DNA from: Campylobacter concisus
GTDB lineage: Bacteria > Campylobacterota > Campylobacteria > Campylobacterales > Campylobacteraceae
Assembly: GCF_002165775.1 (NCBI RefSeq)
Contig: NZ_NDYP01000008.1
Span: forward strand, 1 to 45,464
Direction: 5' to 3'
DNA: 45,464 nt
Part shown: piece by piece, positions 17,140 to 27,662 of the stretch
How positions within the stretch are numbered: the first letter of the stretch is position 1
Layout of the letters: each line of letters opens with the position of its first letter
Position numbers and translations under genes: made by a program
Notes under the pieces: generated by a model
Seen by the model: the letters and a program-made list of their open reading frames with translations, nothing else
Told to the model about the DNA's origin: nothing
Database searches by the model: none

Positions 17140-18321
17140 ATGATAAACGCACTTGGTAGCTACCCATTAAATTTAGAACAGAACATAAAGGTATCAACCA
17201 AAGTTGCCACCAAACAAACGAGCTCAGAGCTTTTAGGCTACAAGGTAGATAAGGATGGCTACTTTACAGATGAGTTTAATAAACAAGCTGGCATACCAAG
17301 TAATTATAAAATCCACTCAAGTACGCTGGAGTCGTTAGTAAGGATAGAGACGCAGTCTGACTATATGCAAAGGACTTTTGACAGCATCGATATACTAAAA
17401 ACCGTAAATAATGCCTACAAAATCCTCTCACAAGTAGTTGGCGAAGACACGCTAAATTCAAAAGATAGCTTTAGCTTAGATGAGATAAGAAATTTCCCTC
17501 AAGGCTTTTCTTATAACCGCCAAAGTATGCAAGTAACCAAAATCCATAACTCCATTCATGAATTTGGCTCGGCTGCGGCTGATTTTAACGGCAAAGAGTC
17601 AAATAAGCAGATGATAAGCACGCTCTTTTTCAATCCAAGCTTTGATGGCGGAGATGGTAGGCAGCCACTAAAGCCAACAACAGATATCTTTAACAACAAC
17701 AATGGTGGCAAAGAAAACACGGTCATTGGTGTATTTATGGATCCGCACGGAGAGAAATACACAAATAAAGACGGCTCAATAACCAAAGGCGGACTTATAG
17801 CAGCCGTTATAAACAATAACCTTGATGTGAGAGAGGGCGAGACAACCGCAAGAGGCAAAAGAGAAGGCTATGATAAGAGCGTAGATAGCAAAGAATTTAA
17901 TAGAGCATTTGAGCTGTTTGAACTTATGGGCGAGATGAAATTTGGACCTGGCTTTATAAATGCTACCGATAACGATATAGCAGGTATGCCTAAATATATG
18001 CAAGATCACATTAGATCTAAAAGAGACTTTGTCTATATCGACTTAGAAAGTGGCTTTGTCAGCACTCCTGAAGATAGACGTAGGGGATATGAAGAAGACG
18101 AACTATCATTTAAAAAGATGATGGAGCGTAATCTAAAAATGCTAAAGCTACTCTTTGGTGAGATAGACAAGGACGGCAAAAAGAGCAAGGACTTTATGGA
18201 TAGCTTTTTGAAATTTAGCATGCCACCTTTAAATTTAGTAAAAGAGCTAAATGAAAACCCAGCTGGAAAATACCTAGTAGATATGCTTGGTATAAAAAGA
18301 GATGTTGATATAAAGGTGTAG
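17140..18321 (+). CDS. Cj0814-like secreted protein, cassette copy 1, first gene (393 aa)
   Basis: A soluble protein with the family module LGYKVDKDGYFTDEFNKQAG then IPSNYKIHSSTLESL (about residues 29-65); the VDKDGYF part resembles half of an EF-hand. Conserved stretches include RNFPQGFSYNRQSMQVTKIH and STLFFNPSFDGGDG, the latter with a Gly/Asp-rich loop and preceding NNNGGKE. The C-terminal 70 residues are identical to the copy at 19142, including DKDGKKSKDFMDSFLKFSMP. Residues about 65-80 and 265-310 differ strongly between copies. AAAGGA precedes the ATG and a sigma-28 promoter lies just upstream. The next gene starts 12 bases downstream. No enzymatic motif is recognised. Confidence 0.68.
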   Translation: MINALGSYPLNLEQNIKVSTKVATKQTSSELLGYKVDKDGYFTDEFNKQAGIPSNYKIHSSTLESLVRIETQSDYMQRTFDSIDILKTVNNAYKILSQVVGEDTLNSKDSFSLDEIRNFPQGFSYNRQSMQVTKIHNSIHEFGSAAADFNGKESNKQMISTLFFNPSFDGGDGRQPLKPTTDIFNNNNGGKENTVIGVFMDPHGEKYTNKDGSITKGGLIAAVINNNLDVREGETTARGKREGYDKSVDSKEFNRAFELFELMGEMKFGPGFINATDNDIAGMPKYMQDHIRSKRDFVYIDLESGFVSTPEDRRRGYEEDELSFKKMMERNLKMLKLLFGEIDKDGKKSKDFMDSFLKFSMPPLNLVKELNENPAGKYLVDMLGIKRDVDIKV

Positions 18322-18333
18322 GGGGGAGTTAAA

Positions 18334-19125
18334 ATGATAACTAGCATAAACGGACTTAGCAACACACCGATACAAGACAACACTATCCAAAAAGAAAACA
18401 TGGCTAAAGATACCAAAGATGATGAAAAGGCCAAAATAGAAGCTTTATGGTATGGTCCAGTTGGAAAGAGCATAAAAGAGATTATTGACATAGACGAAAA
18501 TGAAGATAATTGGGTTGCAAAAACGATAAGCAAAATAGATAATATGCTTTCTAAGCGTTACAATACCGAACAAGATCGCAACGCCATGTCGATGAAACAG
18601 CCAAAAACTTTAGAAGAAGCAAAAGATCAAGTCCTTATAATGTATTCTGATATATTAAAGGAAAACTCTGTTGATGGCAAGCCAACCATGATGGGCAAAC
18701 TAATAGGTCTTGGCACAAAAGAAGAGGAGGCTGACCTAAGAGCTTTTATGGATAGCATGTCTTCTCTTTATCCAAATAATAACAAGGAGTCGCTTAGTCT
18801 TTTAGATAGAACTGATCTAAGCATAGATGAATTTAAAACATTATTTGCCAAAGCAAGAGAAAAAGCAACAAAGGATGTTGCAGAACAAAGAAAGCAGATA
18901 ATTAAAGAAGAACAAGAATACAATGCAAATTTAGCCAAAGAGCAAAGCGAGAAGAAATTTAAACCTATGCAGATTAAAAAGAAGTATGAGACCTATGATA
19001 TAAACAAGGATCAAAAATTTCTCTATGCAAGAGAGCTTTTAAATTTCAAAGAAAAAAGAGGCATAGACGTCTTAGAGCTTATGCAAAAGATAGATAAGAA
19101 GCAAATTTTAAATAAGATGGCTTAA
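18334..19125 (+). CDS. Cassette partner protein, copy 1 (263 aa), FKPMQ / EF-hand-like C-terminus
   Basis: Start twelve bases after the previous gene, with GGGGGGAG as ribosome site. The first 21 residues (MITSINGLSNTPIQDNTIQK) are identical to the copy at 20321. The centre (about 25-188) is diverged except for WVAKTISKIDNMLSK, NSVDGKPTMMGKLIGLGT and RTDLSIDEFKTLFAKA. The C-terminal block of about 73 residues is identical in both copies: LAKEQSEKKFKPMQIKKKYE, then YDINKDQKFLYARELLNF, an EF-hand-like loop. No signal peptide or membrane helix is present. It is always the second gene of the cassette, so it may be a second secreted component, a chaperone or an inhibitor of the first; the sequence does not decide. 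Confidence 0.65.
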   Translation: MITSINGLSNTPIQDNTIQKENMAKDTKDDEKAKIEALWYGPVGKSIKEIIDIDENEDNWVAKTISKIDNMLSKRYNTEQDRNAMSMKQPKTLEEAKDQVLIMYSDILKENSVDGKPTMMGKLIGLGTKEEEADLRAFMDSMSSLYPNNNKESLSLLDRTDLSIDEFKTLFAKAREKATKDVAEQRKQIIKEEQEYNANLAKEQSEKKFKPMQIKKKYETYDINKDQKFLYARELLNFKEKRGIDVLELMQKIDKKQILNKMA

Positions 19126-19141
19126 ATTTAAAGGATATTAG

Positions 19142-20308
19142 ATGATAAACGCACTTGGTAGCTACCCCTTAAATTTAGAGCAGAACATAAAGGTATCAAC
19201 CAAAGTTGCCACCAAACAAACCAGCTCAGAGGTTTTAGGCTACAAGGTAGATAAGGATGGCTACTTTACAGATGAGTTTAATAAACAAGCTGGCATCCCA
19301 AGTGAATATAAAATTCACTCAAGCACGCTGGAGTCTTTAGTCAATGTTGCAGAGGGGACATCATTTTTTAGTCGCACCTTTAAAAGCATAGATATAGCAA
19401 AGACTGCTGGCAATGCCTACAAAATTCTCTGCCAAGTCGTTGGCGAAGACACGCTAAATTCAAAAGATAGCTTTAGCATTGACGAGATAAGAAATTTCCC
19501 ACAAGGCTTTTCTTATAACCGCCAAAGTATGCAAGTAACTAAGATCCATAACTCCATTTATGACTTTGATGCAGCTGCTTCTAGCTTTAACTACAAAGAG
19601 TCAAACAAGCAGATGATAAGCACGCTCTTTTTCAACCCAAGCTTTGATGGCGGAGATGGCATGCAGCCACTAAAGCCAACAACAGATATCTTTAACAACA
19701 ATAATGGTGGCAAAGAGAGTGTGGGAAGTGGTGTTTTTATCGATCCACACGGCGAAAGATACACAAACAAAGATGGCTCTATAACTAGAGGCGGACTTTT
19801 AGCAGCCGTTATAAATAGCAACCTTGACGTCAAAGAAGGTGAAACCACCGTTTTTGGAAAGAAGCAAGGCTTTGATAAGAGCGTAGATAGTAAAGAATTT
19901 AGTAGGGCATTTGAGCTATTTGAGCTTATGGGTGAGATGAAATTTGGAGCAAATTTCAACAAAGCAAGCGACTCTGATCTATCTGGTATGCCTGAATATA
20001 TGCAAGAGTATGTTAAGTATAAAAGAGACCTTGTCTATGTAGATCTAACGACTGGGTTTGTCGGTAAGTATTCAGATGAAGAAGACGAACTCTCATTTAA
20101 AAAGATGATGGAGCGTAATCTAAAAATGCTAAAGCTACTCTTTGGTGAGATAGACAAGGACGGCAAAAAGAGCAAGGACTTTATGGATAGCTTTTTGAAA
20201 TTTAGCATGCCACCTTTAAATTTAGTAAAAGAGCTAAATGAAAACCCAGCTGGAAAATACCTAGTAGATATGCTTGGTATAAAAAGAGATGTTGATATAA
20301 AGGTGTAG
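19142..20308 (+). CDS. Cj0814-like secreted protein, cassette copy 2, first gene (388 aa)
   Basis: Paralogue of the 17140 gene. The first about 65 residues, the PQGFSYNRQSMQVTKIHNSI segment, the FFNPSFDGGDG segment and the C-terminal 70 residues are identical or nearly so. Differences cluster in NVAEGTSFFSRTFKSIDIAK (about 66-85), YDFDAAASSFNYKE (about 140-153) and the stretch before the C-terminal block (EYVKYKRDLVYVDLTTGFVG). The start codon context (AAAGGATATTAG ATG) is the same as in copy 1, but here it follows the preceding gene by 16 bases with no separate promoter. The four cassette genes are probably one transcript from the sigma-28 promoter at 17085. No activity is predicted. Confidence 0.68.
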   Translation: MINALGSYPLNLEQNIKVSTKVATKQTSSEVLGYKVDKDGYFTDEFNKQAGIPSEYKIHSSTLESLVNVAEGTSFFSRTFKSIDIAKTAGNAYKILCQVVGEDTLNSKDSFSIDEIRNFPQGFSYNRQSMQVTKIHNSIYDFDAAASSFNYKESNKQMISTLFFNPSFDGGDGMQPLKPTTDIFNNNNGGKESVGSGVFIDPHGERYTNKDGSITRGGLLAAVINSNLDVKEGETTVFGKKQGFDKSVDSKEFSRAFELFELMGEMKFGANFNKASDSDLSGMPEYMQEYVKYKRDLVYVDLTTGFVGKYSDEEDELSFKKMMERNLKMLKLLFGEIDKDGKKSKDFMDSFLKFSMPPLNLVKELNENPAGKYLVDMLGIKRDVDIKV

Positions 20309-20320
20309 GGGGGAGTTAAA

Positions 20321-21109
20321 ATGATAACTAGCATAAACGGACTTAGCAACACACCGATACAAGACAACACTATCCAAAAAGAAAATGCAAAAATGTCAAA
20401 GGAGCAAGAAAAGGCTTTAATTGATTCATATATGCAAAATTTAATAATTGATAATGTTGAAAAATACATCAAAGAAGACAGAAGTAGTGAAAACTGGATA
20501 ACAGAAACCATAGAGAAGATAGACAATATGCTTTCAAAAAAGTATAGCTATACCATTGATGAAAGGCGAGCTTTATTATCAAAATATCCAGAGACCTTAG
20601 AGGAATTTGAGATCAATGTATTACAATCTCACATGGATTGGTTGCTTACCAACTCTGTTGATGGCAAACCAACAATTTCTGGACTGATGGTCGGTATCGG
20701 CACAGCAGAACAAGAGGCTGAACTAGAAGATTTTATGAAATCATTTTCTGAAGACACAATGATGAGTAATGATGGTGCTAGATTGTTTGCTAGAGCAGAT
20801 CTAAGTATAGAAGAGTTTAAGAAGCTTTATAGAGAAGATGTAGAAAAAACTACAAAAGAGCATAAAGAATTTCTGGCTAAACTACACAAAGAAGAACAAG
20901 AATACAATGCAAATTTAGCCAAAGAGCAAAGCGAGAAGAAATTTAAACCTATGCAGATTAAAAAGAAGTATGAGACCTATGATATAAACAAGGATCAAAA
21001 ATTTCTCTATGCAAGAGAGCTTTTAAATTTCAAAGAAAAAAGAGGCATAGACGTCTTAGAGCTTATGCAAAAGATAGATAAGAAGCAAATTTTAAATAAG
21101 ATGGCTTGA
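20321..21109 (+). CDS. Cassette partner protein, copy 2 (262 aa)
   Basis: Paralogue of the 18334 gene with identical N-terminal 21 residues and identical C-terminal block (LAKEQSEKKFKPMQIKKKYE onward, with the YDINKDQKF EF-hand-like loop). The central region is different: DNVEKYIKEDRSSENWITET, YTIDERRALLSKYPETLEEF and DTMMSNDGARLFARADLSIE. It keeps the short anchors KIDNMLSKK, TNSVDGKPT and ADLSIEEFKKLY. The sharp change from perfect identity to strong divergence inside one reading frame suggests exchange of central segments or gene conversion of the ends. Expression probably depends on the upstream genes. Function is unknown. Confidence 0.65.
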   Translation: MITSINGLSNTPIQDNTIQKENAKMSKEQEKALIDSYMQNLIIDNVEKYIKEDRSSENWITETIEKIDNMLSKKYSYTIDERRALLSKYPETLEEFEINVLQSHMDWLLTNSVDGKPTISGLMVGIGTAEQEAELEDFMKSFSEDTMMSNDGARLFARADLSIEEFKKLYREDVEKTTKEHKEFLAKLHKEEQEYNANLAKEQSEKKFKPMQIKKKYETYDINKDQKFLYARELLNFKEKRGIDVLELMQKIDKKQILNKMA

Positions 21110-21172
21110 TGAATAAAAAATAGCTACTTTGTTTTATTGTAGAAAGCAATGATTGCTCTAAATTTAGTCCTT

Positions 21173-21748
21173 TTATACGGTTTTATCCACTTTTTTATTT
21201 GCGACTTTTTCTAAAATTTCAAATATGCTTTCGCCATTATCAAATTCAGTTTTTATAAATTTGTAAAATTCTTTAAATTTTTCATCGGCTTGCATATCAT
21301 AAGTTTTAAATTTCTTAGTTACTTGCATAGGCTTAAAGGTTTCTTGTTTTTGTGTATCAGTTTGATTATCTTGTTCTTCATGATCACTTTTTTGATCCAT
21401 TAGTCCATAGTCACCAACCTCTTGCGGCATACTCCTATTTATAACTTTAGAATATTTCTCAATAAATTCATCTACACTTATATTAGACGATTCAAGGAGC
21501 TCGCGACCCTCATTACTAAAAGACACACCAAATCTTTCTAAAGTTCGACGTATCTTTTGTCCTTCTAGATTATCATCTGACGTTTTACCCCAAATAGTTT
21601 GTTTATTATCATTGTAGGATTTAAAAGCCCCAGTAAAGTTTGTGCTATTGCCCATCACTTTCTTATAATTAACTCTACTTGCGAATTCTTTTCCTTCAAA
21701 TAGTGAATCGTTATTTAGATTTGGCGAATAGGTTATATTATTAAGCAT
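21173..21748 (-). CDS. Short member of the cassette-partner family (191 aa)
   Basis: Convergent to the cassette. Its C-terminal third, ETFKPMQVTKKFKTYDMQAD followed by EKFKEFYKFIKTEFDNG, aligns with the FKPMQIKKKYETYDINKDQK block of the 18334 and 20321 proteins. The calcium-loop positions are degenerate (Met, Ala for Ile, Asn). The middle has SNISVDEFIEKYSK, equivalent to DLSIDEFKTLFAK. The N-terminus is Asn/Ser-rich (MLNNITYSPNLNNDSLFEG). No clear promoter was found. The bases just upstream of its ATG end another open stretch (YHKKELKPMKEMLEYLNKVR then Pro and stop at 21751), so it may once have been the second gene of an inverted cassette. Confidence 0.6.
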   Translation of the reverse strand: MLNNITYSPNLNNDSLFEGKEFASRVNYKKVMGNSTNFTGAFKSYNDNKQTIWGKTSDDNLEGQKIRRTLERFGVSFSNEGRELLESSNISVDEFIEKYSKVINRSMPQEVGDYGLMDQKSDHEEQDNQTDTQKQETFKPMQVTKKFKTYDMQADEKFKEFYKFIKTEFDNGESIFEILEKVANKKVDKTV

Positions 21749-21750
21749 TG

Positions 21751-21816
21751 TTAAGGTCTCACTTTATTTAGATATTCCAGCATCTCTTTCATAGGTTTTA
21801 ATTCTTTTTTATGGTA
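21751..21816 (-). pseudogene. 3' remnant of a related secreted-protein gene
   Basis: A short open stretch ending KELKPMKEMLEYLNKVRP and a stop two bases before the 21748 start. The spacing resembles the end of an operon partner, but nothing upstream is open. ELKPM may be related to the FKPMQ motif of the neighbours; this is weak. Confidence 0.3.
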
Positions 21817-21987
21817 TTAATTTGCATTAGAGCATCTTGCTACCACCTATCCAGCAATGCTGTTTTATACACTAACACATATTCAGCTAAAGAATATGAA
21901 TTCAACCTACTTAGGTTTAATGCTTTTATGGGCTAGAGTATAATCAATAACTAAATCGACCTTTCAACAATTTAGTTTATATATGAC

Positions 21988-22962
21988 TTATCCATACACA
22001 AAAGTATTACTAATAGAACTTATCCTCTCACTCCAAGAATTTGCTAGAGAATTTATATCCTCTCCAGCTGGCTTAAATTTCTCATATTCGTTTGAGGTAA
22101 CACTCTCTGCGCTAGTGTTCTTTGATCTTGCATACATTAAAAGCGTTAGCTCTTTAAGCCTTTCTTTTATGAGCGCCTTTATACTCTCAATATCTTTACC
22201 CACTTTTTCAAAATCCACAAAATACTCTTTATGCTCTCCAGTGCTTGAGATATCATTTAAGGCAGCGCTACTTAGCTTAGTCTTTGCACTATCACTTGGT
22301 AGTGGTCTAGAGCTGCGCAAAAATCCCATAAAAAGAGCCTCTTTGCTATAACCTTCATCTACTTGATATACCGACATATCAGGGTTAAAGCTAAACTCAT
22401 CACCTGCTTCGCTCATCGTAAAATCAACCTCTTTTACTATGAGCCTAACGCCTGCACTTGAAAGCTCTTTGCTAAGAGATTTAGCGCTATTTAGCTCATC
22501 AGTGCTAGAGTAGATATTTGAGATAGTAGAGTTTGATAGATCTTTTAGCAAATGTCCTTTGGCATCATAGCGAGTGCCTTTTGTACTGTAGCCTTTTGGT
22601 AGTTTGCCTATATCTGCAAGGGTGTAGCTCTTTTTATCATCACCTAAAGCAGAGGTCATTTGATCAAATAGTCTGTAGTAGTGCTTTATGGTGTCAGCCA
22701 TATCGATATTATCAAAGATCTTTATCTGCTCGTCTTTGCTCTTGATGCGGTTTAACACATGGTTGCGCTCGGCAAATCTACTAAGCTCATCAAGTGTGCT
22801 TTTGTGGATTTTAAAGTCCTGCGGTAAGCTGGCTGCTTTATTAAAATCAGCTCCCATAAAGCCAGCCTTATCTACTGTGTAGCCATAAGCTTGAAGCTCA
22901 TTAAAATTTAAAGAGATAAGGCTATTTTGTGAAGAAGTGGTATAAGTAAATTTAGCTGGTTC
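21988..22962 (-). pseudogene. 3' part of a Cj0814-like gene split by the transposon
   Basis: Carries the family module LQAYGYTVDKAGFMGADFNK then AASLPQDFKIHKSTLDEL, closest to the protein at 14038. Other shared parts are ADTIKHYYRLFDQMTSA, IGKLPKGYSTKG and EFSFNPDMSVYQVDEGYSKE. The open frame extends nine codons into transposon sequence (MFSLILLLQ), which supplies an accidental ATG at 22989. The true N-terminus is 7.7 kb away at 30643-30758. Joining ATT AGC GA at 30641 to A CCA GCT at 22960 gives KEKISEPAKFTYT in frame. The truncated protein lacks the presumed export signal. Confidence 0.8.
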
Positions 22963-23039
22963 TTGGAGTAATAGAATTAAGGAGAACACTTAATCACTAT
23001 ATTAGTGAAATATGTACTTCTTAATTCTTTTTTATTTAA

Positions 23040-24897
<1,858 letters not shown>

Positions 24898-24911
<14 letters not shown>

Positions 24912-24931
24912 AGTTAGTCAATCTCTTTTTT
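24898..24931. terminator. Bidirectional terminator between recombinase and methyltransferase genes
   Basis: Perfect 13-bp inverted repeat AAAAAAGAGATTG / CAATCTCTTTTTT with an 8-nt loop. It includes the stop codons of both convergent genes. Confidence 0.85.
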
Positions 24932-26095
24932 AGTACAGGTATCAAGTATATCAATTATGTTATTTGCAATTGCATGGATAACAGTAACGGCAACAGAATT
25001 ACCAAACTGTTTGTAACTTTGAGTATCACTTACAGGAATGATATAGTTTTCGGGGAAGCCTTGAAGTCTTGCAGCTTCACGAGGTGTTAGTTTTCGTGGA
25101 TTTTTTCCTTTTTGCTCAATAAGTATTTCACTCCCGTCTTTATAATATCTTGCAGATAATGTATTTGTATAAGGACTGTTTTCATTGAACAATGTGTAAC
25201 CAAATCCATTTCCCTTTATTTTATGTTCTTTCTTTCGTCGTTGATGACCTTGCCAAAGTGCATTTGAAATGGTGTATTTAGTATCAACATTTTGCTCTAA
25301 AATATTTCCCACAGAAACATCTGGGCAGGGAGGAATTGGAAAAGAAAAATCTTTATAGTTATCTATTTTATCCTTATCAAATCCAACAATGTAAATACGC
25401 TCTCTATTTTGTGGAACACCGAAGTCTTTTGCTTTAAGTATAATAGAATGAACATCGTAGTTTAAATCCTTTAATGTTTTTTCTATTGTTTTATAGGTAC
25501 GACCTTTATCGTGAGATTTTAGGTTTTTGACATTTTCAAGAAGAAATGCCTTAGGTCGTTTCTCTTTAATAATTCTTGCAATTTCAAAAAATAATGTTCC
25601 ACGAGTATCTTCAAAACCAAGCTTTTTACCGGCTTGACTAAATGCTTGACAAGGAAAACCACCGACAATAATATCATGATTAGGAATATCTTTTTCAGAT
25701 ATTTTTGTAATATCTCCAAAAGGAGTTTCACCAAAATTTGCCTTATATGTTTTTACTGCAAATTTATCAATTTCACTACTGAATACGACATTTGTTTTAC
25801 CTGTTTGGTAAAATCCAAGCCTTGTACCACCAATTCCGGCAAATAAATCAATGATTTTATAGGGGGCATTTTCATTATTGGGGAAAGGTACTTTTTCAGG
25901 AAATGATAAAATATGTTTCAGCTCAATGGACGATGGCTGACTTTCTCCATTTTCCCATCTGCGAATTGTCCTATCTCCGAATTTGGACATACCAACAGCA
26001 TCAGCTAATTCTTTTTGAGTCATTTGTAATCTGATACGCTTATTTTTTATTAAAATAGCAGGGGAATTATCTATGATTTGTGGTATAATATTCAT
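24914..26095 (-). CDS. DNA cytosine-C5 methyltransferase with N-terminal HTH regulator domain (SsoII/EcoRII-like)
   Basis: Modification enzyme of a type II system. I start it at 26095 (MNIIPQIIDN, 393 residues) because AAAAGGAGA lies just upstream; the longer open frame adds 29 unlikely residues. Residues about 20-60 form a helix-turn-helix, MTQKELADAVGMSKFGDRTI then RRWENGE. C5 motifs follow in order: DLFAGIGGTRLGF (I), GGFPCQAFSQAG with the catalytic Cys (IV), FLLENVKNL (VI), QNRERIYIVG (VIII), RKLTPREAARLQGFP (IX) and YKQFGNSVAV (X). In M.SsoII and M.EcoRII the HTH represses the enzyme's own gene and controls the endonuclease. The divergent partner and the palindrome between them fit that scheme. 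The target is perhaps CCNGG- or CCWGG-like, by family only. Confidence 0.93.
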   Translation of the reverse strand: MNIIPQIIDNSPAILIKNKRIRLQMTQKELADAVGMSKFGDRTIRRWENGESQPSSIELKHILSFPEKVPFPNNENAPYKIIDLFAGIGGTRLGFYQTGKTNVVFSSEIDKFAVKTYKANFGETPFGDITKISEKDIPNHDIIVGGFPCQAFSQAGKKLGFEDTRGTLFFEIARIIKEKRPKAFLLENVKNLKSHDKGRTYKTIEKTLKDLNYDVHSIILKAKDFGVPQNRERIYIVGFDKDKIDNYKDFSFPIPPCPDVSVGNILEQNVDTKYTISNALWQGHQRRKKEHKIKGNGFGYTLFNENSPYTNTLSARYYKDGSEILIEQKGKNPRKLTPREAARLQGFPENYIIPVSDTQSYKQFGNSVAVTVIHAIANNIIDILDTCTKKEID

Positions 26096-26126
26096 ATATA
26101 TTCTCCTTTTTATATATGTTATTTCA

Positions 26127-26141
26127 AGGACTAACTGTCCT
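26127..26141. promoter_or_regulatory. Palindromic operator between the divergent R and M genes
   Basis: AGGACTAACTGTCCT: 5-bp arms around 5 bases, centred in the gap between the two genes. HTH-bearing C5 methyltransferases bind a palindrome at this place. It is about 30 bases upstream of the methyltransferase start. Confidence 0.6.
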
Positions 26142-26197
26142 CTATTTGACACTATTGTACCATATAGAAGAAAATTTTTCAAGAAAGGAAAAGAGTT

Positions 26198-27115
26198 ATG
26201 GCAAATATTTCTCTTGATGAATATAAAAACTTAGTTAAAGAAAAAAGGAAAGAAGGCTTTAAACAGCCTTATGACTTAGTTTATGATAATTTTATTACAT
26301 TAGGATACGACAAAGTCCCTAAAGAATTCTTTTTAAGTAATGCAAGTGAAGTTGTTGAAAAACTTAGAAATAGCTGTTGGAGTGAATTTCAGCCATTAGA
26401 AAAAGACTTTACTTCAAAAATGCTAAAAGAGTTAGTTGATGATGAGTATATCAAAACTCTTACACCAATAGAGGCAATTACTTGGTTTGTGGAAGAATTT
26501 CCGGAACATATATATGCTTTGACTTTGTCAAATACTCAAAGTAGGAGGAGTAGAGCAGGTAAAGAATTTGAAAGTATTATAGAACTCATTTTGATTGGTG
26601 CAGGGATTCCACTTGACAGTCAAGGTAATATAGGTAAACAAGAGTTTGTCAATAAAGGTCTTGGTAAATTGGTAGATTTAGTTTCTCCGGGTGTTTTAGA
26701 ATACATTGTAAATAAGAGAAATACTGTCTTAATTAGTGCAAAAACCACATTAAGAGAAAGATGGCAAGAAGTACCTGAAGAAATGGGAAGAACAGGTGCA
26801 AGAGAAATGTTTTTAGCAACTCTTGATACTTCTATTAGCTCTGATGTATTGAACACTCTATATGAGGCTAATATACAAGTTACAACAACAAAAAATATAA
26901 AAGAAACATATTATTCCGATAATGAAAGGGTATTAACCTTTGAAAAGTTGGTTGAAATATGTTTAGACAATGTTTCTCATTGGAAAAATTTCAACTACAC
27001 AGTAGAACAAAATGAGCAAATGATAGAGCTTATCACTAAGCAAATTGAAAAACACCAAAATCATAAATTTGTAGAAGAATATTATGATGAGAGATTAAAA
27101 AACATAAAGAAGTAG
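26198..27115 (+). CDS. Type II restriction endonuclease, EcoRII C-terminal-like family
   Basis: Divergent partner of the methyltransferase. The 305-residue protein has the family core: SRRSRAGKEFESIIELILIG (about 118-137), GKLVDLVSPGVLEYIV with the probable metal-binding Asp, and TVLISAKTTLRERWQEVPEE (about 177-196), matching the xKTTxxxRW catalytic block of EcoRII-type PD-(D/E)XK nucleases. The C-terminus is helical and Lys/Glu-rich. AAGGA lies eight bases before the ATG. The frame is intact, in contrast to the decayed transposon backbone around it, so the pair may persist by post-segregational killing. Cleavage specificity cannot be read from the sequence. Confidence 0.82.
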   Translation: MANISLDEYKNLVKEKRKEGFKQPYDLVYDNFITLGYDKVPKEFFLSNASEVVEKLRNSCWSEFQPLEKDFTSKMLKELVDDEYIKTLTPIEAITWFVEEFPEHIYALTLSNTQSRRSRAGKEFESIIELILIGAGIPLDSQGNIGKQEFVNKGLGKLVDLVSPGVLEYIVNKRNTVLISAKTTLRERWQEVPEEMGRTGAREMFLATLDTSISSDVLNTLYEANIQVTTTKNIKETYYSDNERVLTFEKLVEICLDNVSHWKNFNYTVEQNEQMIELITKQIEKHQNHKFVEEYYDERLKNIKK

Positions 27116-27192
27116 ACAAATTAGAATTTGTCGGTATATCATTAAATCGCATTTTTTCGATTAAACTATGGAATACAAAGGAGCAAATAATC

Positions 27193-27546
27193 ATGAGCGA
27201 ACAGAGAATCTATTGCATGGACCTTGTAAAAAAAGAGGATCCGGAAAAGGCTGTCAGAACACCGTTTTATCAGACAGAATCTACAGGCGGATCGGTCTGG
27301 GTTATCAAACCCGGTCAGACATTGCAAAAGCACTATCACCACAATTCCGACGATATATGGATCGTCCTTCAGGGAGAGGGAATATTCTACCCCCAGCCTA
27401 ATGAAGAGGTTCCATTCAAGAAAGGCCATGTCATAGTATCGAAGAAAGACTCCTGCCACGGAGCAAAAAATACTGGAGATGAGGATATCATCTTTGTAAG
27501 TATAGTAGCACCTGTCCCTTCCGACTATGATCCTATAAACGAGTGA
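27193..27546 (+). CDS. Small cupin-domain protein (117 aa)
   Basis: A single-cupin protein. Motif 1 is GQTLQKHYHHNSDDIWIVLQ then GEG (residues about 40-62), with His residues and Glu/Asp at metal positions; motif 2 is KGHVIVSKKDSCHGAKNTGD with its His. The start has AAAGGAG nine bases upstream. Codon use and base composition are visibly more GC-rich than those of the restriction genes next to it, suggesting a separate origin within the Firmicutes-like segment. Cupins of this size may bind small molecules or isomerise sugars; no substrate can be named. Confidence 0.8.
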   Translation: MSEQRIYCMDLVKKEDPEKAVRTPFYQTESTGGSVWVIKPGQTLQKHYHHNSDDIWIVLQGEGIFYPQPNEEVPFKKGHVIVSKKDSCHGAKNTGDEDIIFVSIVAPVPSDYDPINE

Positions 27547-27662
27547 CAGGAAAATAAAATTCCCGTTTGACAAAGGATTGTGATTATACTTGAGAAAGAA
27601 AAATGTTTATATAACATTGGGATACATAGCTGTATATCTGGTGATATATTGGTGAGAGCAAC

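Larger units (their letters stand above)
17140..19125 (+). repeat. Tandem two-gene cassette, copy 1
   Basis: The 17140 and 18334 genes repeat as 19142 and 20321 (period about 2.0 kb). Reading the two copies against each other, 18106-18398 equals 20093-20385 (293 bp) and 18904-19123 equals 20888-21107 (220 bp) without a mismatch. The centres of both genes are diverged. Confidence 0.9.
19142..21109 (+). repeat. Tandem two-gene cassette, copy 2
   Basis: Second copy of the cassette. The perfectly matching blocks are 20093-20385 and 20888-21107; the intervening parts are strongly diverged. The stop codon of the last gene differs (TGA here, TAA in copy 1). Confidence 0.9.
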
